Of a DNA stretch of 64,000 bases, positions 42,801 through 52,772 are shown one piece after another. Position 1 is the stretch's first letter. The number at the start of each line of letters is the position of its first letter. Made by a program: the position numbers and the translations under genes. Source of the DNA: Pleodorina starrii. Lineage: Eukaryota > Chlorophyta > Chlorophyceae > Chlamydomonadales > Volvocaceae. Where the stretch lies: assembly GCA_030267565.1 (NCBI GenBank), contig BRXU01000030.1:941001-1005000 (forward strand), in the 5' to 3' direction. Under the pieces are notes generated by a model, which searched no databases, had not been told where the DNA came from, and saw only the letters and a program-made list of their open reading frames with translations.

Positions 42801-45800
42801 GCGCCCTCCAGCGGCGGCTTCTTTTCGAACCTGCTGGGCCGCGGCGGCGGCGGTGGCAGCGGCAGCGGCGGCAGTGGTGGCGGCGGCGGTGGGGCCCCGG
42901 GCCTGTTTGAGCGAATGGTGGCGTCGCTGTTGCAGCCAAGCGGCGCCGCCGCCACGGCGCGGTATGCCGCGGCGGGCGTCGCCGGCGGCGACTTGGCGGG
43001 CGGGCCGGGCAACCGGCAGGAGCGGCTGCTGGTTTCATTCGACCAGGCCCTCGCGCGGCCACCGAACCAGGTGCCGTACTGTCGTACTGCCGTACTGCCT
43101 TTACGAGACGTGCGTTGTGGGCACACCAAGTGGAGTATCCTCTCTCTCCCGAGGAAGACGTCGCACGTCCTCCTCCCTTCTCCCTAGTCCCTCACTTGGC
43201 CCCATTTTGACGTTTATCTCCCCCCCCGTCCCGTCTCGGCTTCCATCGCTGCGGTTTTGTCTGTGTTGCCCTTCCTCCCTCTCTGCCTCCCTCCCTCCTC
43301 GTTTTCTGTCGCGATCCCAATAGCCAGACTGCCTTTGTTGCCCCCACCCCCACCCCCCCTTGGTTGACGAACTGCATTCCCAAGTGGGTATTACTGAGGA
43401 GGCGCTCGGTCGCCTACGTCCCTCCGCTGCGGTAACGTCGCCTCCGGCGCTTCGCTGCGGTATCTTCTTTTTTTACCCTCCGCTGCGGTATCGTTTGCAT
43501 TACCCACGGATCGCCCCTCCCGCCCCTTGACCTCCTTCCCTTCCCGCCCCTCCCCTCCGCCGTCACAAATACACAGGTATGGCCCATCATGCTGCACGGA
43601 GAGGAGGACAAGCAGGGCCGGTGGGCTGCCGTACAGTCCGCGTTTTCGTTCTTTTGGACGAGCAACGCGGGCGGCGGCGCCGGTGACGGCTCGGCGGGCG
43701 TGCAGAACAACTACCAACTGGATGATGCGCCACGGTACGGCGGTACGGAAGTACGGCGGGAGGCAGGGAGGTGTGTGCGCACGCGCACGTGGGACGGAGG
43801 GGACGTATGGCTCACGGAGGGGTTTTGACGGTGGGGTGGGGAAGCGGCGGGGGCGGGGGCGGGGGCGGGGGACGGTGGGGAAGCCCTCGCCGCGCGATTG
43901 CATGGATGGATGGGGCGGGTTCCCACCCGCGTAAGGCCTTCGACCATGCCCCCGAAGGAGGATCCGCGCGCTTTGTACCTCCGTCTCCGCCCCGCGAAGG
44001 TGCCCAGCCAATCGGGCCCCGTCGCCGTCGTTGTGCGGCTGTGGATGTGGATGTGGGTGTGGATGTGGGTGTGGAGGCCTGATCCGCGGATCCGCTGGGG
44101 GTTTGTATCCGCCCTGTTGCCAGAAAGCAACGCTCAATCACTCGCGCCCAACAATGCTGTGTGACTGTGCGTGTGTGTTTCGCCGCCGCTGCCTGCACCC
44201 TTTCCCCCCCCCCCCGACCCGGCGACAGGCCCCCGGCGCGGCCCTCCCACGGGACCCTTCCCGCCCGCCTCAGCTCGCCGCTCTTGAACATGCCCTCCGC
44301 CGCCCAAGGGCCGCTGTCCCCGGCACCCTCGGGCTTCGGATCCATGCCGCTATCGCCCGAGCCTTCGCGCCACGGCGGCGCCGCCAACGCGGCCGCCAAC
44401 GCGGCCGCCGCCGCCGCCGCCGGCAATGTCGTACCGCGGACGCTGACGGCCGGCACCGACGGCGGCGTCAGCGTCATTAGCGATGGATCCCCTAGGTCGC
44501 CCGCCGGGCAGCTGGCGGCGGTGGCGGCGGCGGCCGCCGCCGCCGCCAGTACGGCAGCGGCGGCGGACTCGCCGCAGGAAAGCCGGTCTCGGAGCTTTCG
44601 ACAGGTCCTGGAGGCGATGGTCGACATTGACCATATGGACGAGCATCACGGGCGCGATACGACATGTCGTACGGTCGCGGAGACGATTCCGGCGCTCGGC
44701 GGCGTTACGGGCACCGACCCGACGTCCACCGGCGGCGGCGGCGGCGGCGGCGGCAGCAGCGATGACGACGACGCGGCGTACTATTATTTGGCAGGCGACG
44801 GCGAGGCCGCCGCCGCGGCGGCGGCGGGGCACGGCGACGGCGGCGCTGGGGTACGACAAAGCGTACGGTCGGTGTCGCACATGTTTGGCGGCACGCTGCT
44901 CAGCCCGGGGGCGCAGCAGCAGCAGCAACAACAACAACCGGGGGGTGGCGGTGTCGGCGGTGGGGCTGGGAGGCAGGTACGGCAACGGGCAAACCCTAGG
45001 CGAACGGACCCCGCAACATGGTGGTGGTGGTGGTGGAGGTGGTGGTGGTGGAGGTGGTGGTGGTGGTGGTGGTGGTGGTGGTGGTGGTGGTGGTGGTGGT
45101 GGTGGTGGTGGTGGTGGTGGTGGTGGAAATCCCACCCCGCTCCATGTCGCCGCCTGGTGCCCATGCACCGCTCAACTCCTGATCTACCCCTATCCACTTT
45201 GAAGTTGGGTGTTTCATAGCAGGCGTTTCACCACCGCCCATTTCTCGGCCTCGCTGCCGTACGTCTTCCCCCGCCTGCCCGCCTTCCCCGCGTTTGCGTT
45301 CCCTCGTCCCAGGCCGTTTTAATTTTCCACCTCCCGCCACTCCCCTCCTTCTTGCATCTCAATGGCGCTCATCGCACTGCCACTCCCAAAAACAATTTCC
45401 TCCCCTTCTCCCGCAGGCTGCCCCGCCCTCCGCTGGCGGCACCGGAGGCGGTTGCTCGTCCATTCCGGTGCTCAACGACTTTATCGAGGTGGCGGGCGGC
45501 GGGGTGCCGTACACCGACTGGCGGACCATGGGCGAGGGCCACACCCTGGATCCCGGTGCCCGGAGGAGAGCGGTGGCGGAGGCGGCGGCGAGGGCGAGGG
45601 AGGCGGAGCGGCAGCGGTGCGTCTGGGGGGGGGGGGGTGTGGCGGGGTGTGTGGCGGGGAGGCGGCGGGCGTCTGGGCATGTGTGTGTATACCGGTATGT
45701 GTGTGTGTGTGTGTTTATATATGTGAGTGCCTGCGTGGGAATGCACCTGCGCGTGGGACTGGGCGTGGGTGTGGGCGAGGAATAGTGTGAAGCGCCGGGG

Positions 45801-46870
45801 GGGAGGAGGAGTTAGAAAGATAGAGGATGCCGCAGCGGGAGGCGGGAGAGCCGCGGGGCCCTGGGCTGGGTTGGGGTGGGGGTTGGGGTGGGGGGCCAAG
45901 GGCCCGGGGGGGGGGGGGAATGCGCGACTGGGGGGATAATTAGAACGGCCCCTGGGGGGATGGGGTCAGGAGTGTCGGTCGGGTGGGTGATGAGGGCGCT
46001 TAGGGCGGGGAAGGGCCCCCTTGTATTTCTTCATCCTTGTAACCCTCTCCTCCCTACGCGCCCTCCCCTCCCCGTCCTCCCCCTCCCTTGCGGGCGTGGA
46101 TAACCCCTCCCTGGCGACCGTGTGTGCCCTCCCTCTCCCCCCAACCCCCCCCCTTCAAACCCCCTTCAACCCCCCTAACCTCCCCTCTCAGCAAGTTGCT
46201 GACCGCCGGTCTGGAGGTGAACGACATGTTGGCCCTGGGGCTGGAGGACCTGGGTCTCAATTGGGAGCTGCAGCCCTGGTGGGGGCTGGAGCCACGACCC
46301 ACCTACCTGCCAAGACCACACGAACCGCACCCGGCGCGCCTGCTGCACGTGGCACCGCCGGCTCCGGAACCGGCGGCGGCGCCGGCGGCAGAGGCGGAGG
46401 CGGAGGCGGAGCGACGCAGGGAGAGGGCGGGAGCTGAGGCCGCGGCGGCGGCGTCGGCAGCCGCGCGGGAGGAGGGGGAGGAGGGGTGGGAGCGGGAGAG
46501 GGACCTGATATGCTTGCAGGAGTCGGAGTCCGGGTCGGAGGGGGGGAGTGAGTCGGGCTGGGGCGGCGGCGGTGGCGAGGATGGCGACGGCGAGGGGGTG
46601 CAGCGGCGGCGGCGCCGCTCCGCGGCGCTCCTGGAGGAGGCGCTGTCGTACCGCGCGTCGTACGTTCCGCCGCCCGTGCACGTGCTGCAGCGCAAGCAGC
46701 AAGTGGAGCAGATGGCCTTTCTGCACTTTGATGTGGCGCAGAGCCACGCGAGGGCCAAGTTTGGCGATTTCCTCGAGGCGATTCCGCAGCCGTACGGCCT
46801 GTACGGCGAGGAGCGGCGGCGGGACATTGCCATGTACGACTCGTTTTGCTACATTGACCAGTTTAGGTAG
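33871..46870 (+). CDS. FIG4: FIG4-type SAC-domain phosphoinositide phosphatase
   Basis: Fifteen exons keep phase throughout: 33871-33978, 34360-34494, 35203-35432, 36343-36445, 37433-37637, 37980-38104, 38541-38600, 39457-39552, 40001-40179, 40911-41756, 42062-43070, 43577-43734, 44229-44976, 45417-45616 and 46192-46870 (1626 residues). The SAC domain shows [81 protein letters not shown] and the catalytic CX5R loop [31 protein letters not shown] follows. This is the FIG4/plant SAC1-5 branch, which removes the 5-phosphate of PtdIns(3,5)P2 on endosome or vacuole membranes. Gly/Ala insertions interrupt the domain before the catalytic loop and fill the long C-terminal part. The end reads FCYIDQFR then TAG; the AG|GTAGAT there could also be a donor, so the C-terminus is not certain. 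Confidence 0.88.
34930..35046. repeat. Dispersed intronic element, copy in FIG4 intron 2
   Basis: Contains a direct repeat of TACTACAGTTGTACTCTGGT, then CAACCAGTCGCATTGCAC and ACCGGGTTATGAAAA, which recur near 37840-37885 in intron 5. Confidence 0.7.
36446..36660. repeat. [12 protein letters not shown] purine run after a donor
   Basis: Over 200 bases of G/A only or nearly so, directly after the GTGGGG donor of FIG4 intron 4. Confidence 0.85.
37739..37888. repeat. Dispersed intronic element, fullest copy
   Basis: Carries in order TTATCCACGTATA, GTCAGGGAGTGATATGCTCC, TTTATATAACTGCTGCAACC and CAACCAGTCGCATTGCAC. Parts of this set recur in other introns of FIG4, the carboxylase and the kinase (see findings). 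Confidence 0.7.
38601..38712. repeat. (GTGGG)n run after a donor
   Basis: A tandem GGGTG pentamer that passes into poly-G, immediately after the end of FIG4 exon 7. Confidence 0.9.
40183..40370. repeat. (GGGA)n run after a donor
   Basis: Degenerate GGGA/GGGGA repeats right after the GTGAGG donor of FIG4 intron 9. The same intron ends in a long C-rich tract before exon 10. Confidence 0.9.
43425..43505. repeat. Dispersed intronic element, reverse copy
   Basis: CTCCGCTGCGGTA appears in FIG4 intron 11 beside two similar units (TTCGCTGCGGTATCTTC and CCTCCGCTGCGGTATCG). This is the reverse of the GATACCGCAGCGGAGG unit seen elsewhere. Confidence 0.7.
45018..45125. repeat. (TGG)n microsatellite
   Basis: About 36 TGG units with two GGA interruptions, in FIG4 intron 13. 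The six-frame products are poly-Trp, poly-Gly or poly-Val and are not genes. Confidence 0.95.
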
Positions 46871-48548
46871 ATGGGTCGTCGTTGGTGTGCATTCAGACTT
46901 TCAGAGGGAGGCGCGCTGCTGGCCCCCGCCCAGGCCATGGCCATGGCTCGGTCCAGCCAACAGGAGGTGCGGCGGCAGTGGCGGCTGGGGCGGTGGCTGA
47001 CTCATGTACGGTATGCCAAGTGCATGCATGCCACAGCTGTGGCCGCAGGGTGCGGATGCCCGGGGGGTTGGGGAAGAGGTTATGCAAGACAGCTCGACCG
47101 ACCCCTCTGCTGCCCGGCGCGACGGGAACCCGACACAGTGCGATACGGCGCGAACTCGACACTGCAACGGTCAACCGATAGCAGTGCGAGCGATATGGCA
47201 GGCGTTGTTCTCCGCCCTCGTCGCCTGTTCCGCTAGGCTCGCCAACCGCCAACCGTCATATCGTACCAGTCCGGGGGAGAGAGGTACGGGCATCCGCTGG
47301 GGGAGGAGAGGGGAGGGACGTGGGCCGTCTGGAACATCGTTGCAACTCCCAAACGGCATTGTGTATTGTAGGAGTGGTGGTGGTAGGATACATATTTCAG
47401 GTTTTAAGCGGATGTCGACGGATGCATCGGTGTTCGTTCCTCGTCGTCAAGCCACTCGGGTGCGGCCCATTCCAGGAATTCCACCCCGGGCGCCATCGTC
47501 AAGTCGTCAGCCCAACCCAGCCCAGCCCGCATTTCGTTCAGGCTCTGCGTCACTGGGGAGGGGGAGCAACAATGGAATCTGGTGCACAGGCAGGTGGCGT
47601 CTTTGTGTGGTTCAGACAGAGTGTGTGTGTGTGTACGTTTGTTTGAGAGGGGTAGAGCCTGTTCGAAACACAGGCGCTACTGCTGCACTTTCTGCTTTTG
47701 CTTTGATGTCGCATGTATGTTGCGGGATGATGTTTGCGGGGTCGGTTAAGATTCCAAACGGCAAGGGCGCAGGATTGCTCTGTTGGGTGGAAGCGAATTG
47801 TTTTTTGGTCGTGAGAGGACGATCGAGGCACAGGTACAGGAAAGCTGCATGGCTCGCTGGGATCCCGATAGTAGGCTTTGTGGGTGGATGCTGTAGTGAG
47901 CTAGTGACACATGCTGTCTTGACCCAATTCAAGTGTACACACGCAGTCCCTCCCCTCTCCCGGGCATGAAGAGCTGCAAACAGCGCGCTCGTACCGGCTC
48001 ATGACGACATGTACGATTTCGTATGTGTGTGTGTGTGTGTGTGCACCAGGGAGGGAGCAGGGAGGCAGCGACTCACGGGTCTGTGGTGACCGTCCGGAGG
48101 CCGGCGGCGCATCCATCCACGACGGGGGCTGTCGCCGGTACGGTATCGCCCTTGTGAGGCGTCGGACTGATGACGCGTCCGCAAGGGGCGAGAGCGCCGG
48201 TGCCTTGCACCCGCCGGTGCCTTGCATCCGGGATCCCGCTCACACACGATCGTCGTCCGTCGACAAGAAGAGCTTTGTGGTGCAGGCGACAACGAGCTGT
48301 GGCCGATAATCTGACCAGTCATCATTGTCCCTTTGTCTGGCTCAGGACGTGTACCGAGTCGCTCCATTACGGTCGTGTAACAAAATTGACTTCCCAAATT
48401 GACATCCGAATTGACATCTTAGTTGGAGAGGTACCCCATTCCCTTTCAGCTATAGCGGTCGTAGACTTCGGCGGCGTTGGCACCGGTCGCGACGCCGCGC
48501 TCGCCCTGCGGGTTGCTGGGCTGCCATGGGCCTGTGTAGGGCTGCCAG

Positions 48549-49228
48549 CCCTGCTTAGTCCGGACGGAGATGTCCACCCCGTTGACCCAGCGAACTCTCA
48601 TCGTTCCGCAACGTCAGGAACGTGGCCGTGCGCTGGTTCTTCAGCTCCAGGCCCCTCTTTGTCAGGGAGTCCTGGATGACGAAGCTGCTCGCGCTGCTCC
48701 CGAGCTCACGGCGAGGGTGCAGGAGGGCCTGCAGCACAATGCCGCCGCTGTCCGCGTGAAAATTGATGTTCACCATTGACATGTCCTTGAGGCGTCCTGC
48801 CTCCGTCAGTTTCAGGGTCGGCCCGGCAGCTCGGGTGTCCAGGCGCGGGATGCTGAAGGCTCAGAACCCGTTCGGCATAGTCCGGGTCGACGTCATCCCG
48901 CGCCTCGACAGCAGAGCGGCCGAGCCGACCTTGAGGGTGACAAAAGCAGGTCGCTTCAAAGACATGGCCATGGTGGACATCAATTTTCACGCGGACAACC
49001 GTGTGCGGACAGCATTGTGCTGCAGGCCCTCCTGCACCCTCGCCGTGAGCTCGGGAGCAGCGCGAGCAGCTTCGTCATCCAGGACTCCCTGACAAAGAGG
49101 GGCCTGGAGCTGAAGAACCAGCGCACGGCAACGTTCATGAGGTTGCGGAACGACGAGAGGCGCGACGTTCGCTGGGCCAACGGGGATTACGGGGTGGACA
49201 TCTCCGTCCGGACTGAGCAGGGCTGGCA
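48549..49228. repeat. Long inverted repeat of a coding-like segment
   Basis: Two arms of about 330 bases in opposite orientation, with a loop near 48855-48890. Both arms read the same protein when translated outward: NINFHADS or DINFHADN, then LQALLHPRRELGSSASSFV, then LTKRGLELKNQRTATF, then VRTKQGW or VRTEQGW. The left arm reads on the minus strand and the right arm on the plus strand. The arms have point changes and small indels, and the right arm is frameshifted near 49000. The source gene is not recognised. Confidence 0.8.
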
Positions 49229-50570
49229 CCTGGCAATAGAACCAGGTGACGCATGGGCACTGCCCGAGAGCGCGAGAGGGAATTCGTCCCTCCCTGTAGC
49301 TTCCTCATCTTGTAAATGCAACTGTTTATACATTGCGAGTTGAGTTATCTTGTGCAGCTTGCAAATGTAACATGTAATATGTGAATCTGTGAAAGGCGCT
49401 GTATGACAATCCCAAATCCAAATCCGTATGTATTACAAACAGTTGAAGCCAGCCCACAGGCTGCGCGTAAGTTTGACAGCCCAGTATCCATACAAAAATG
49501 CGCACTTCATAAGTGTGGCTGTCCCCAGGCTGTCCCTGTTAAATCGATGGCCGTTGAAAGCTAGCTCAGGACAGGTGCCCCGAGCCAATCATCGCAGTTC
49601 ACAGTGCCCCCTAACAATATCGCTCATCGGTAGACGGTCGGGTGTGAATGAATGTTTTGAACTGCGGTTACGTCTTGCATGCACTCCGGCGGATAAGTCT
49701 AGGGATGTGGTAGTTGCGTTTCGGGATTATTGTATGCGTTGAATTGCATTGCCGTTATACCACACGTACCTAGCCAACTCAATGGCGACTCCGAAGATAA
49801 TGGCCAAACTATAACGAAGCGTTCGGTACGAGAGCTCTTGGCTCCGAACCCAGACCTTGCCCCACGCAGGGAAAGCCGTTCCGCGCACCTCAGCGCGCCC
49901 GGGTCGTGCCGACCGCCACCCTCGATCCAGCCTACTTCCGGGCCGACGTGCTGTTCTACGGACCACGAGCCTGCATGTAGTGTAGTTTCTGGTCCCGAAG
50001 CTAAACGTGTATGCGGCTGAGAGGGGCCGTAACTCAGGGTTACCCCAAAATCCGCTTCCGTGAGGCGTCGTCTGTCGTATCGCCACGCAGCCTCCAAGCC
50101 AGCAAGGGAGCCTATGTACCCTTCATAACCATGAGGCACCCTCTACAAGACAATAGTCAGGTCAAAGACTGGGGCGGCCTCTCGAGAAAAAAAGGCGAAA
50201 AGTGGTTGGCCCCACAGAGAGTCCCGCTTTTAACAGGGTCCTAAAAAGCTGACCTTCACATACCGCCCAACCCCTTACTTCTACGCGGAGCGTCGAAGAT
50301 TTAGGGACCGCAGTGCCTTGGGGTGCACTCGCGACTTGAAAAATACCATAGACTTATCCAGGCTAGTGATGGGGTTAACCGTAAAAGCTGGCTGGGGACA
50401 TGTACCGACTCGGGACGTCAGGGCAGCGGGACGTGTACCGAGCCACGGAGCGTGGCTCCCTGCCCCCCGGCGTACCCCTTCGGGGTGGGTAGTCAAAACG
50501 ATCGGACACAATATAAATAATCTTTTTGCATTAGGATATCAGCTTGCGCTTGGGCGGCCACGTATTGTGG

Positions 50571-50605
50571 CTCAGGACATGTACCGAATCGGTACACGTC
50601 CTGAG
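50571..50605. repeat. Short foldback upstream of a predicted start
   Basis: CTCAGGACATGTACCGA is followed, after one base, by its reverse complement with one mismatch. It ends about ten bases before the ATG at 50616. Confidence 0.85.
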
Positions 50606-50615
50606 CTAGAGGGGT

Positions 50616-51343
50616 ATGTCATTGTTCGGTACATCTCCCGAGCCACCATCCGCGGCCGTAACCCAACTCCAGCCGCCGGAGCAGCCGGGTGCCGCCACCG
50701 CCGCTGCAGACTCGCAGGAGCAAGCGGGGGCAGCCCAGCGGCAGCTCATGGAGATCCTGTCGTACGCCGCCGGCGACTGGCTGCCGTCGCTGTCACGGAT
50801 GGTAATTACAGGCGCTGAGGACAGCTTTGGTTCAACGGGTGTCTGGCAGGGCCGATCTGGCTAGGACATAGTTGGGGTTGTGGCTTGTGGGTGCTGCCGC
50901 TGCTGCGGGGCCTGCCCTCCCTCCGTCCCTCGCCGCGCAGTGCCCAATGTCGCAGGCGGAGACGGAGACGGAGACGATCGTGTCTCGTGCCATCGCCGCC
51001 ACCAGGAGGGTGAGGTGGCAACCCCAAGACGCCGGCGGTGCCCCAGAGGCGGAGGCGGCGGCAGCGGGGTCGGCGGCGGGGTCGGCCGGGGACCTCAGCC
51101 CGGTGTGGGCGGCGGCGCGAGGGCAGGGTTCGGTACTGGGCATCCTCGACCTGGGGGCCGCGACGGTGTTGGCGGTGGGCCCTTCTGGGAGGCGGCGGCG
51201 GCGGCGGCGGCGGAGGAGGAGGAGGAGGAAGTTAAGGAGGAGGAGGAGGAGGAGGCGGTGCTGACCGCGCGGGCCTGCTGTGTGGTGGCGGCGGTCTGCT
51301 CCCTGTTGAGCAGCGGCGCTGCGGGAGAGGACCATCTCTAATG
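50616..51343 (+). CDS. Hypothetical protein, two exons joined and a third unresolved
   Basis: Exon 50616-50801 (ATG start, phase 0, GTAATT donor) joins in phase to 50941-51009 (acceptor CGCGCAG, donor GTGAGG). The product is Gln/Ala/Pro-rich at first (VTQLQPPEQPGAATAAADSQ), then AQRQLMEILSYAAGDWLPSL, then CPMSQAETETETIVSRAIA. A downstream frame with a Glu-rich run and a hydrophobic Ala/Cys/Val segment (CCVVAAVCSLLSS) ends in TAA at 51341 and may be the last exon, but I found no good acceptor for it. No family is recognised. Confidence 0.38.
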
Positions 51344-52772
51344 GCAGCCCGTGTAGCCCCCCCCCCGAACTACTCTCCTCCCTACGACGCAGATGCACCA
51401 ACAGAAGAGAGACCCGGAGGTGCATACATTTTAACCTCATATTAGGTGATGGAAAGCGATGTACGGCAAGGCTGTTGCGAGGCGGTTTGACCGGCAGGGT
51501 ATATCTGGGTTTGGGCGTTGACTGGGGCTTGACTGCGGCAGGAGGGGGGGCAGGCGGAGGGGATACGCCGGCTGCGTTGGGCCGTGACATGCCGACAGCC
51601 CTTGGGGGGGGGGGGGGAATACACACGCAGCAAGCCGGCGCCTCTCAAGCGTAATCTTGCAATACTTGCCTGCCTTCGCCAGTGATGTGTTACACGTCTT
51701 TGTCTTCCGGCCCGCAAATCAACCGGTTGGTTTGCCAAGATATCTGCGATCTACATTCATTTGGTTCACAGACTGTCTCAATTCGGACGTTCCCACGGGT
51801 GGTTTCGGAACCAACGACGCAGACAGCACGCCACAACTCTCGAATCTTCCACCCCTCCCCCCCCCCAAGGTTCTGGAGCCCTTCATTCACCACCACCACC
51901 ACAACTCGACTGCGCAACGATTCGTCCACTCGAGTGGTTCCGGAGCAAAGCAACGCACGAAGCGTGCACACACGCGGAAACACTCCACAGCAGACAAGCC
52001 TGCCGTCCACAGCCCCCACTTCCATTTCATGGCAATGACTGCTGTGTGTATATGTCGTCCCCACCCTTCCAAACGCTTCCACGTCTCAGACCGGGCAACT
52101 CATGGCCAGATGCCGTATGTGTGGGGAACGACAGCTGCCTCCCCCCCCCAAAACACGCAGCACACGCCGACACTCATGACGACGGCACCCACCCACCCAC
52201 CCACCCACCCACCCACCCCCGCGTCCCAAACTCCTCCTACGCACGAAGCCAGCCAGCAAAGTCAGCCAAGCAGCTCGAGAGCTGGCGATCCCCGGTCCCC
52301 ACGAGTCCAGCCTTCCTAGCAGCGGGCGAATGAAATGAAAAGTGGGAAGGTGCCCCCCCCCGCCGCGGCGACGCCCTGCAGCCCCCCGCCGTCGGCTTTG
52401 CAATCCAACTGCCACAAGAAAAAAAATGACATCGGCAACAGCAACTGCACTCCTCTGCCAGCATTAAAAATGCCAAATTGTTGACAACTGCCCACCTTCA
52501 GGAACTTTCCTTTCATTCAAGTTTTAGGCTACAACCCACCCAGACCCGCTGCAAAAACAGCAACGGCAGCAACTCAACAGCACCAGCTGCTGCGAACGTC
52601 CATCGCTACTAATCTCTATCCCCTCTGCATCCAACTCACCAGGTTCTGCTACCGCGACAATGACACACACACACCCCTCTTCAGCCTCTCCACACACACA
52701 TACACGCCCATCCACCTCATCTCACCACCACCATCTCCTCACACCCCCACCATCACCTCTTTTTACGGCCGC
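51344..52772. other. Non-coding stretch between convergent genes
   Basis: Lies between the 3' ends of the hypothetical plus-strand gene and the minus-strand carboxylase. An (ACCC)n tract lies at 52188-52220. Frames are broken and I see no gene. Confidence 0.5.

Larger units (their letters stand above)
46871..50615. other. Stretch without a confident gene; holds a long inverted repeat
   Basis: Follows the FIG4 stop codon, so the first part is its 3' flank. GC falls and frames are broken. The long inverted repeat (48549-49228) and the palindromic motifs near 48341 and 50390-50645 are listed separately. I found no other coding signal. Confidence 0.45.

Noticed and set aside
42109..43062. Minus-strand Arg-rich open frames across the FIG4 exons
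   Set aside because: They are complements of GCC/GGC-rich coding sequence; the plus frame carries the conserved SAC motifs.
44161..45219. Open frame with a poly-Trp end
   Set aside because: The 5' part is FIG4 exon 13; the poly-Trp part is the (TGG)n intron repeat after the donor at 44977.
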